NCBI GenBank assembly: GCA_903832105.1
Contig: CAILAO010001031.1
Location: forward strand, 1 to 10,503
Reading direction: 5' to 3'
Length of the DNA stretch: 10,503 bases
Source of the DNA: an uncultured Pseudomonadota bacterium
GTDB lineage: Bacteria; Bdellovibrionota_B; Oligoflexia; Oligoflexales; CAILAO01
In this document: piece by piece, positions 1 to 6,422 of the stretch
How positions within the stretch are numbered: the first letter of the stretch is position 1
Layout of the letters: every line of letters starts with the position of its first letter
Translations under genes and position numbers: made by a program
The notes under the pieces: generated by a model
The model's input: only the letters and a program-made list of their open reading frames with translations
Told to the model about the DNA's origin: nothing
Database searches by the model: none

Positions 1-109
1 GTCAAAGCTAAAGTCTTCAGAAAAGAGATCACGATTAAGCCATAAGACAATGACGAAGATTAAGTCTAAGCGATAGAAGGCTTTTTACGCCAATTGAGTA
101 CACGCCCTA
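1..109 (+). repeat. Left arm of long inverted repeat flanking the operon
   Basis: This segment matches the reverse complement of 10324-10431 with three substitutions (for example A versus G at base 50) and one extra T in the T-run at 82-86, about 96% identity by eye. It starts at the window edge, so the arm may extend further left. Bases 9-11 are the equivalent of the minus-strand TAA stop at 10421-10423, so the arm would carry the last codons of a rightward gene lying mostly outside the window. It ends exactly where the hairpin at 109-135 begins. No transposase or recombinase accompanies it. Confidence 0.93.
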
Positions 110-135
110 TCCTGAGGAGCGTAGCGACGAAGGAT
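109..135. repeat. Imperfect palindrome / hairpin with tandem G-A mismatches
   Basis: The 27 bases fold symmetrically: ATCCT (109-113) pairs with AGGAT (131-135), then GA faces GA, G faces C, GA faces GA and GC faces GC around a GTA loop. All mismatches are of the 5'-GA/3'-AG tandem type, known to be stable as sheared G-A pairs, and the tip GCGTAGC belongs to the d(GCGNAGC) class of very stable mini-hairpins. I recall closely similar hairpin-like elements as dispersed intergenic repeats in many bacterial genomes. It is probably a dispersed repeat rather than a part specific to this operon. Confidence 0.6.
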
Positions 136-518
136 CTCCCCGGCGAACCCATTGATTCCAGGATATCCTTCACTGCATAGTTTCTGCTGTTGATTTTTAG
201 ATCGTCCAGATGATGCAGTTTCAACAACCTTTTTAATCAGTAAAATCAAAAATTGGGATATCCTCAAAACCTGTTTGAGCCTCTACACTAGGAAATTTGG
301 CAAAAAATGAGGATCTCCTTCTTCGAATTACTCTCTTTGGGCCTTATTTCACCGCCAATCTTTTACCGCGCCAAAAAAATAAGATGGGGAAACAATTTAT
401 CCAACAAAGTCATCGATTTCGATTGATTTCTTACACCAGGTAATAGACAATTTATCTTAAGTTGAAGTTGTAACAAAGGAATCGGGAGCAAGGCTTTTGG
501 CGTGATTGACTTCACTCT
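136..518. other. Non-coding leader with repeated ATCCT/AGGAT palindrome boundaries
   Basis: I see no convincing gene in this A/T-rich stretch. AGGATATCCT occurs at 160-169, GGGATATCCT at 255-264 and AGGATCTCCT at 310-319, so the DNA reads as segments that open with ATCCT and close with AGGAT or GGGAT (165-259 and 260-314), like the hairpin at 109-135. Within 165-259 three complementary pairs exist: 172-178 with 213-219, 188-193 with 221-226, and 190-197 with 242-249. The last two overlap and the first crosses them, so they cannot all form at once. The stretch could be a decayed repeat cluster or a structured 5' untranslated region. No known riboswitch class is recognisable. Confidence 0.45.
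423..451 (+). promoter_or_regulatory. Weak sigma-70-type promoter candidate
   Basis: TTGATT at 423-428 (4 of 6 to TTGACA) is followed after 17 bases by GACAAT at 446-451 (4 of 6 to TATAAT). It lies about 120 bases upstream of the favoured first start codon. It is the best-spaced pair I noticed in the leader, but such partial matches are common in A/T-rich DNA. No sigma-54 GG/GC pair was seen. Confidence 0.2.
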
Positions 519-560
519 ATGAATGAAGCAACGCCGAAGCGGGGGTTATTGCTCATAGAC

Positions 561-565
561 GGAGG
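561..565 (+). promoter_or_regulatory. Shine-Dalgarno GGAGG that decides the start of the HEAT-repeat gene
   Basis: GGAGG lies seven bases before the in-frame ATG at 573. The upstream in-frame ATG at 519 has only CACTCT-like sequence in front of it, and a stop codon at 507-509 closes the frame above it. Strong sites also precede the genes at 3056, 3644, 7500 and 9918, so this operon normally uses Shine-Dalgarno initiation. Confidence 0.6.
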
Positions 566-572
566 TTCTCTG

Positions 573-1880
573 ATGCTTAGGACTATAGGAAAGTCTTTTG
601 GTTATGCGGCAAAGGGTTGCATGTGCGTTTGTAATGCCGCGAAGAGCGTCGTGCGCATTGATAAAACATTTCAGGGGCTTTTCAGCGCGAAGCCTGATCA
701 GGGCGTCTTTACTGGTGGCTTACGACGTCGATTCGGCCTTAATCAGTCCGAAGTAAAAGTGACGATCTCCTCGATAGAAAATAAAGTTCGTGATCTTTAT
801 CTGAAGATTGGCAAAGTCGGATCGAGTATCGGCGATGAAAAGGGACTTTTTGAAAATGCCGAAATCAAAGAGGTTTACGGACAGATTCGGATATACGAGC
901 GCGAGATTTATGCTCTAAAGAAATACCTCGGCGAGCTGGAAAAATCCGAAACTGAGCACTTGCCTCTGAAGAAGATTTCTTTGAAGTACAAGGACGATCT
1001 TGAAAAACGAAAAATGCGCTCGGTCAGGTCAGCCATTGAGTTCAGTCTAAAACGAGCAAAGTTCCCCTTGAGATCTGAGGCAATAATTTTTGAAAAGGCT
1101 CTTTATGATCTTCTCGACGAAGAGATGGATATCAAACGGCTTGCCGTTTCAGAACTTGGAAAAATGGGTAATGTATGTGCGGGTCCGGTTTTAAAGGAAA
1201 TGTTGAAACTTGAAGATCCACAACTTCAAGCAGAGGTTATAAATTCTTTGATTCAACTCGAGGACAAGGACATTTTCGGTGTTTGTAAAGCATTTATAAA
1301 ACACGAATATCCTGCGATTCGAACAGCTTGTGTCAGAGGTTTATATAAATCAAACAGGCAGGACGCTATCCCGCTTCTCATTTCCGTACTGAACGATGAA
1401 AATGCCGAAGTCAGAAACTCCTCCGCGATGCTTCTTGGTTGGCTTGAGGCAAAGTCCGCTGTGATCCCTCTGCTCCAAGCTGCTAAAGATCCCGACAAGC
1501 GGGTCAGAAAGAGTGCGATTCTTTCCCTCACAAACCTTAGGGACGATTCTTGCATTCTTTCATTGATCAGGCTTCTCGATGATGAAGACGTAGAGATCAG
1601 GGAGAAAATCGTTGGTGCTATTGAGAGAATCGCTGGAGAAAATATTAAGTTTGACGTCCATGATGATGCAAACAGGTCTGGTAACATAGAGAAGCTTAAA
1701 GAATGGTGGATGATTCGCAAAAGCGAATTGATCGCTGGAACTTCGTTGCAACCTGAAAAATCTAAGTCACCTGAATCGCCTGAGTCGCCAGACTTATCTG
1801 AATCACCTGAGCCAGTAAATATTCGCGCCAAAGAAAAAGGGTCTAAGGGCAAATTGAAAGATAAAAAGGAACAGATTTAA
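573..1880 (+). CDS. HEAT-repeat protein with helical N-terminal region
   Basis: A 435-residue protein from the ATG at 573; an in-frame ATG at 519 would add 18 residues but lacks a ribosome site. The first 60 residues are not recognised and carry a CxCxC cluster (C16, C18, C20). Residues about 60-150 are charged and predicted helical. Residues about 178-357 hold roughly six tandem ~31-residue HEAT-type helix pairs, each with an acidic D-x-x turn, a conserved V-R or I-R and an A-x-x-L-L-style helix. The tail (399-414) is a Ser-Pro-Glu repeat followed by a Lys-rich end. HEAT repeats form curved scaffolds that bind protein partners, so this is probably a cytoplasmic adaptor for the other products. 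No enzymatic motif is seen. Its stop overlaps the next start by one base (TAATG), which implies translational coupling. Confidence 0.85.
   Translation: MLRTIGKSFGYAAKGCMCVCNAAKSVVRIDKTFQGLFSAKPDQGVFTGGLRRRFGLNQSEVKVTISSIENKVRDLYLKIGKVGSSIGDEKGLFENAEIKEVYGQIRIYEREIYALKKYLGELEKSETEHLPLKKISLKYKDDLEKRKMRSVRSAIEFSLKRAKFPLRSEAIIFEKALYDLLDEEMDIKRLAVSELGKMGNVCAGPVLKEMLKLEDPQLQAEVINSLIQLEDKDIFGVCKAFIKHEYPAIRTACVRGLYKSNRQDAIPLLISVLNDENAEVRNSSAMLLGWLEAKSAVIPLLQAAKDPDKRVRKSAILSLTNLRDDSCILSLIRLLDDEDVEIREKIVGAIERIAGENIKFDVHDDANRSGNIEKLKEWWMIRKSELIAGTSLQPEKSKSPESPESPDLSESPEPVNIRAKEKGSKGKLKDKKEQI
1767..1814 (+). repeat. Short in-frame repeat encoding Ser-Pro-Glu units
   Basis: Roughly 9-bp units (TCACCTGAA, TCGCCTGAG, TCGCCAGAC, then TCACCTGAG after a short break) encode SPE, SPE, SPD and SPE at the C-terminal linker of the HEAT protein. 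The units differ mostly at third codon positions, so the peptide pattern is better kept than the DNA. That suggests a selected disordered acidic linker rather than recent slippage. Confidence 0.6.
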
Positions 1881-3043
1881 TGGCTGAAGAAATCATTTCA
1901 TCGACTCATATACCAGAGGTTAAAAAAGAGAAAACCGCCTTTAACGACGCTGTTGCTAAACTTAAAGAACTGGCGAAGAAAATTGATTCGAGTGAGCCTG
2001 TTGAAGAATTGAAGAGTCAGTACCAACAGATTTTTGACCCCCTCCTTGCAATCGCCGAAGAAGGAAAAGACGTCAAACTGCTGGCCAGGATTCAGAATAT
2101 AGGCACAACGCTGGACCGAGGCTCAAGTTTGGCCGGACAAGAAGGCAGACTGGTATCTGAGATTACGAAACTAGTCGAAATACTTGAGATCAAGCAAGCC
2201 GAGATAAACGGAAGAAAAATAACTGCTCACACTCAAGTGAGCAGGCCTGAAATAAAGCCAGGGGATGGCAAACGCGTGACTGAAGTGACAGCCACACTAT
2301 CCGAAAGACTAGTAGCTGACGTGTTAGGTTCTTTTTCTTCGCTTGGAGAAAAAGCCATAGACGCTCTCAAAGGAGTCGATCTTCTGGACGAGAGAAATTT
2401 TTTGAAGGCTACTGTAGCAAAGCTTGCAGACGCTCTTCACATTTCACCTGACGAAGCCGCCAAAGTTAAGGACCGAGTTAATGAGGATATCAAGAAACGG
2501 CAAGAGGCAGAAATAGTTGCGAAGCTTCGCGAGCTTGAAAAGATTAATCTCTTGCTCTTGAAGGAGAGCGAAAAGCTTGTTTCAGAAAACAGCGCCCTTA
2601 TCGGGTTCAATAAGCAACTTCAGGAAAAATATGGCCTTCTCTTTTCAAGACATCAAGAGATTGAAGCTGAATATAAAGCGCTCAAGAATACGATTGCTAC
2701 TGCTCAAGTGGAATTCAACAGACTTTCGCTTGAGATCTCATTTTTGAAGGATGAGCGTGCACGACTGGTAGACCTCATCGATGGGAAAAACGATGTCTTG
2801 GGCAAACTACTCAATCGGTTCGAGGCGATCAGGACCAGCTATGAATTTGCCAAAGGCGAAGAGGTCGCTTCCAAGGATCTGTTAGCTCACCTGGAAAACC
2901 TTCTCGATGGTGCTTTCAAGCAGAAACACTCTCTAGAAAAGAAGGTGGTATCGACAACAGAGGCCTTTGAGAAAATTCATTCAGAAATTAACGATATTAT
3001 TAAAAAGGGAAAGCTCTACTATTACGAAAAGCTGAACGCTTAG
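1880..3043 (+). CDS. Coiled-coil protein
   Basis: A 387-residue protein with no enzymatic motif, signal peptide or membrane segment. Residues 15-110 are short amphipathic helices, and residues 115-135 a probable flexible linker. Residues about 138-200 look like a small helical domain. From about 200 to the C-terminus the sequence is almost continuous heptad-type coiled coil (long runs with Leu/Ile spacing and high Glu/Lys). The ATG overlaps the upstream stop by one base, and AAGGA at 1866-1870 serves as ribosome site. Database searches of such proteins often return SMC or chromosome-segregation labels through coiled-coil similarity alone, and no ATPase head is present here. It is probably a structural or tethering protein of the same assembly. 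The specific family is not recognised. Confidence 0.85.
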   Translation: MAEEIISSTHIPEVKKEKTAFNDAVAKLKELAKKIDSSEPVEELKSQYQQIFDPLLAIAEEGKDVKLLARIQNIGTTLDRGSSLAGQEGRLVSEITKLVEILEIKQAEINGRKITAHTQVSRPEIKPGDGKRVTEVTATLSERLVADVLGSFSSLGEKAIDALKGVDLLDERNFLKATVAKLADALHISPDEAAKVKDRVNEDIKKRQEAEIVAKLRELEKINLLLLKESEKLVSENSALIGFNKQLQEKYGLLFSRHQEIEAEYKALKNTIATAQVEFNRLSLEISFLKDERARLVDLIDGKNDVLGKLLNRFEAIRTSYEFAKGEEVASKDLLAHLENLLDGAFKQKHSLEKKVVSTTEAFEKIHSEINDIIKKGKLYYYEKLNA

Positions 3044-3055
3044 GAAGGTTGCACC

Positions 3056-3631
3056 GTGGAAAAATTGGACACAATAAAAGAAAAAATGATCAAACTGAAT
3101 GACTTGACTATAGAGACCAAGGGCGTTGACATGTCCAGGGTTATAGAGAGATTAAATCGGATCGCAAAGCTTAAGCTCGACGATTTTGTCGGATTGTCTG
3201 AGGGCAAGTTTGAGCACACGATTGGCGAGATGTTTTCGCTGATTAAGAACCTCGAAGGTCATCTCAGGCATTTTATTGAGTTGAGTGAAAGTCTAAAGGG
3301 TGAATCGGTCGAAGTAAATCTTGAGAAAAATAAATTGGCTCAAGATAATGACGAGCTTAACAAAAAGCTTCACGCCATCGAGAACAGTACTCCATTGGTG
3401 AAAGACCTTGAAAAGAAACTTGATCTTGCTGTGGAAGAGGTTGGGAAGTTTAGGAGTCTTTACAAGGCGGAGGCCGATAAAGCTGGAACGATGAGAGCTG
3501 ATCTTGATACTTTGAACTCCCTACTGGCAAAGACAAAAGTCGAGCGGGATGATGCCTACAAGCAAATTGTCTTACTAGAAAACACGCTTGGATCATCTAC
3601 TAAAGCGGCCAAGACAACTAACTCGAATTAG
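3056..3631 (+). CDS. Small coiled-coil protein
   Basis: A 191-residue acidic protein starting at GTG, with a strong ribosome site (AGGAAGG) that overlaps the preceding stop codon and sits 7 bases before the start. Residues 1-90 form several amphipathic helices with a hydrophobic core. Residues about 90-180 are a heptad coiled coil rich in Lys, Glu and Asp, followed by a Ser/Thr/Asn tail. There are no catalytic motifs, cysteines or membrane segments. The gap to the previous gene is 12 bases, so it is in the same transcript. The role is unknown. Its place between two other coiled-coil genes suggests a subunit of a shared scaffold. Confidence 0.8.
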   Translation: MEKLDTIKEKMIKLNDLTIETKGVDMSRVIERLNRIAKLKLDDFVGLSEGKFEHTIGEMFSLIKNLEGHLRHFIELSESLKGESVEVNLEKNKLAQDNDELNKKLHAIENSTPLVKDLEKKLDLAVEEVGKFRSLYKAEADKAGTMRADLDTLNSLLAKTKVERDDAYKQIVLLENTLGSSTKAAKTTNSN

Positions 3632-3643
3632 AGGAATCGTAAA

Positions 3644-4411
3644 GTGAATAACAACACATTGTTACTTAAACAGCAGCTTCTCGATAGCTGGGATCAGATG
3701 AAGAGTCGGTTTCCCGTTGTTCTTAACATCGGGGCGGTCAAAGGCGATTCAGTCAAAGAAGATTTCCTCAGTTATATTGACGGACTTAGATGCGCCGATG
3801 AAATAAGAGATTTCTTCACTTTGGATACCAGCGATGCGCATGCGATATTCTCGGATTTGCTGAACTGTGGCGCCATTCGATTTCTCCAGGATGCTGAGAG
3901 GTTTCCATTCCTAAAAAATCAGAACAGTGAGCTGCGAAAAAAGATTGATTTTCTGCTTTCTGAGAAAGACAAATTAAGCGGCGAGGAGCTGTATTTGACG
4001 AGTCAGATAGTCGATACGGAAAAGACAATTAAGTTCTGTGAAGATAACATTCCAAAGCTCAAACAAACGATCGAAGAAATCAGTGGTAAGCTTGACCCTC
4101 TTAAACAGAGCGCTACTGAACTATGGGATTCGAATTCAGAACTTCTGGGTCTTACAAGAGACATGAAGAACAAAGAACGGCAGATTAGGCTTGCTGTTGA
4201 GCGTTTGGAAGAAGAACTGCCGAAGGTCATGAGAAAGAAAACAAGAATGATCACGCAAATCAAGACCCTCGATACCAAGGTCAATGTCAGCAACATAGAA
4301 AAGACCAAGGTAGAAAAGAAGCTCCTGCTTTATCGTGAGGCCATTGACGAAGTGAGCGAATATCTTGAGGACACAAAGGGCCGTATTGACGACATGGTGA
4401 GGCGAGGATAA
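3644..4411 (+). CDS. Coiled-coil protein with helix-turn-helix-like N-terminal domain
   Basis: A 255-residue protein from GTG, with GAGGAA overlapping the upstream stop at a 7-base spacing. Residues about 38-81 read as a compact helical unit: a helix ending in I-D-G, then a helix containing E-I, then an L-L-x-x-G-A-I turn. This layout resembles the small winged-helix-like segments seen at the ends of DUF4388-type or PqqD-like proteins, where they mostly mediate protein contacts. I infer this from pattern only. Residues about 90-250 are long coiled coil, ending in a basic tail. The TAA stop overlaps the ATG of the next gene by one base, so this protein and the AAA+ protein are probably made in matched amounts and may interact. 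Confidence 0.8.
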   Translation: MNNNTLLLKQQLLDSWDQMKSRFPVVLNIGAVKGDSVKEDFLSYIDGLRCADEIRDFFTLDTSDAHAIFSDLLNCGAIRFLQDAERFPFLKNQNSELRKKIDFLLSEKDKLSGEELYLTSQIVDTEKTIKFCEDNIPKLKQTIEEISGKLDPLKQSATELWDSNSELLGLTRDMKNKERQIRLAVERLEEELPKVMRKKTRMITQIKTLDTKVNVSNIEKTKVEKKLLLYREAIDEVSEYLEDTKGRIDDMVRRG

Positions 4412-6408
4412 TGATAAAATTAGGCACGGTGCGAGGAAGAAAAGATTTCGTATATCGGAAAATGGCAACCGACATCGAAGCAATGAACCGGCACTATACT
4501 ATCATTCCCGAATATCAAGTGACGAATCTCTACGATGATATCAAGCGCCTAGTATTTGGTGGTATTGCCGATAAATTTAAACTTGTTTTCTATAATCCGG
4601 TAAATCCAAGGCAAGTATATCTTGAAAAATCCTATCTAGTGTCGTCTTTTCTCCGTGGCGGGGATGATACGGAAGAGATTGGCGGATATGATTTACCAAA
4701 CCCCTACGAATTCGATGTTTTCGTAAGTTTTACTGCAAAATTTCAGAGGCTTAACTCGAAAGCGAAGGAAGAGACCCTTCGCGACTTCAATTTTTCATGG
4801 CTTGATTCATCAAAGCTGCGTCAATCCTATGAGTCAGATGCTGAAAACAAAAACTTTTCCGGCGCGAGAGAGTTTGAGTGGCAAAGAGAGCAGGAAAAAG
4901 ATGGAAATAATTCGTTTGATGGTCACGCAGAACCTGAATCTGACTTTTCGAAGTATCTTGAAAGTCGTGCGATAGAGGGCTCTCACAACGGGAGTCCTGA
5001 GACCTCTTTCCAGGTCTCTAACGAACCAAGCAAAGCGGGCATGGGCGAAGATTTTGGAAAACAAACGAGGGACAATGTACAGGATATTCCCACAAGAGCT
5101 GCCCATGATAAAAAGTTTCCTCTGATGAAACATTTTTGTTCGGGCAAGCCGTTTTTGATTGCCGCATATTCCGATTCACGGCAACTCATCGATGAATTCA
5201 TAAATGTCTCACGACACCTTGGTCTTAAAGCCGTACAATGGTCATATTCAGAAGGCTTCAAAGCGCTTGGTGACGAAAAGTATTTCGAAAGATATCTCGT
5301 TAACGATGGAGGGGAAGTCGGGGGTTTTACCAATGTCAGAATGTCTCCGTTTGAAGCCCTAAGACATATCAAGAACGAAACCAGGGGCGATACTGTTTAT
5401 CTTCTTGAGGATTTTCATTACTATCTTCGGGCGGAAAACAGTGCGGGATCTGATTTAGCTGAATTGATTTCGCTTCTTAAGTCTCTACCCGAGGTATTAA
5501 GCCAGGTGAATAGTTTTGTTGTGGTTCTCGCCCCAACAGTCGAGCTGCCTCCCGAAATTTCCCCAATCTTTGAAATCGTGAAAAACGAATCGATGGGACG
5601 AAAATTTCATTATCTTGAGAGATTTGGCAAGGATTTGACAAAGCTCGTCTTGGAGGACAAAGTCAAACCGATTATTGGACGAGATGACGAGATCTTAGAA
5701 TGTCTGAAGACTCTTTCTCGAATGGAATCAAACAATCCTCTCCTTGTCGGAAAATCAGGCGTTGGAAAAACAGCGATCGTTGAAGGGCTTGCTGCAAGGC
5801 TTGTTAAAGGCAATGTTCCGAGTTTGTTTGCACAGAAAAGATTGATTGCCCTCAATCTCAACGCCATGGTATCGGGAACCAAATATCGTGGTGAGTTTGA
5901 AAAGAGGCTTGAAGGGTTATTGGAGGAAGTTAAGAGCAACGCCCAGAAAGTCATCGTGTTCATTGATGAGATTCATACGCTTCTTGGGATGGGCGGAAGC
6001 GAAGGAGCTACCGGAGCAGAAAATATCCTAAAGCCATACCTCGCCAGGGGCGAATTTCCATGCATCGGAGCCACCACCTACGACGAATATAAAAAATACA
6101 TTGAACCAGATAGGGCTCTTGCGCGTAGGTTCCAGGTGGTACACATTGCCGAGTCAGATATGCCGCAGACGTTAAAAATTTTAAGGGGTATTAAGCACCT
6201 TTATGAAAATCATCACCAAGTCACAATTCATGGTGGAGCCTTGGACAAGTGCGTTGAACTTGCTCATCTTCACCTGGAAAATCAATTCTTCCCAGGGAAG
6301 GCGATAAAGATGCTCGACAGCGCATGTGCTTCAGCATCACTTGCTGGGAAAAATATGGTAACACCGGAGCTAGTCGTTAAGGAATTTGATCGGTATTTGT
6401 CCGAATAA
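4411..6408 (+). CDS. Multidomain AAA+ protein: HORMA-like + Ycf46-type + ClpB-type D1 module
   Basis: A 665-residue protein in four parts. Residues about 18-134 resemble, from memory, the bacterial HORMA fold (D-D-I-K-R-L, G-I-x-D-K-F, a Y-x-V strand, then F-D-V-F-V-S-F and F-x-F-S-W); this is tentative. Residues 135-235 are a polar, low-complexity linker. Residues about 236-390 match the degenerate N-terminal AAA domain of Ycf46-like ATPases (V-Y-L-L-E-D-F-H at 329-336, A-P-T-V-E-L-P-P-E at 374-382). From 405 a ClpA/ClpB D1 AAA+ module begins: Walker A GKSGVGKT 447-454, pore loop KYRG 491-494, Walker B with E520, sensor-1 region GATT 553-556, arginine pair R572-R573, and the FPGKAI lid motif near 627. 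It ends after the lid, so D2, the ClpB middle domain and a ClpP-docking loop are absent. It is probably an active hexameric remodeller acting on a partner in this operon. Confidence 0.9.
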   Translation: MIKLGTVRGRKDFVYRKMATDIEAMNRHYTIIPEYQVTNLYDDIKRLVFGGIADKFKLVFYNPVNPRQVYLEKSYLVSSFLRGGDDTEEIGGYDLPNPYEFDVFVSFTAKFQRLNSKAKEETLRDFNFSWLDSSKLRQSYESDAENKNFSGAREFEWQREQEKDGNNSFDGHAEPESDFSKYLESRAIEGSHNGSPETSFQVSNEPSKAGMGEDFGKQTRDNVQDIPTRAAHDKKFPLMKHFCSGKPFLIAAYSDSRQLIDEFINVSRHLGLKAVQWSYSEGFKALGDEKYFERYLVNDGGEVGGFTNVRMSPFEALRHIKNETRGDTVYLLEDFHYYLRAENSAGSDLAELISLLKSLPEVLSQVNSFVVVLAPTVELPPEISPIFEIVKNESMGRKFHYLERFGKDLTKLVLEDKVKPIIGRDDEILECLKTLSRMESNNPLLVGKSGVGKTAIVEGLAARLVKGNVPSLFAQKRLIALNLNAMVSGTKYRGEFEKRLEGLLEEVKSNAQKVIVFIDEIHTLLGMGGSEGATGAENILKPYLARGEFPCIGATTYDEYKKYIEPDRALARRFQVVHIAESDMPQTLKILRGIKHLYENHHQVTIHGGALDKCVELAHLHLENQFFPGKAIKMLDSACASASLAGKNMVTPELVVKEFDRYLSE

Positions 6409-6422
6409 ATGGGTGGGTATTT

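Noticed and set aside
1..109. Insertion-sequence terminal repeat
   Set aside because: No transposase lies between the arms and no target duplication can be seen; at 108 bp the arms are longer than usual IS ends. Recorded as an inverted repeat only.
85..267. Minus-strand open frame of 60 codons in the leader
   Set aside because: It runs through the repeat arm, the GA hairpin and the palindromic modules, has no ribosome site, and its composition follows the repeats. It could be a remnant, but nothing supports a gene.
1253..1852. Minus-strand open frame of 199 codons opposite the HEAT gene
   Set aside because: It is very Ser/Leu-rich, lies wholly opposite a clear repeat protein with good codon structure, and arises from antisense of its Glu/Lys/Arg codons.
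4983..5372. Minus-strand open frame inside the AAA+ gene
   Set aside because: It is opposite coding sequence with recognised domains, has no promoter or ribosome site, and no motif of its own.
4411..6408. Type VI secretion ClpV or ClpA protease partner
   Set aside because: There is no second AAA ring, no ClpP loop and no secretion gene nearby.
4411..6408. CBASS-type anti-phage operon because of the HORMA-like and AAA+ pairing
   Set aside because: No nucleotidyltransferase, nuclease or other effector is encoded in the window, and the HORMA match is itself tentative.
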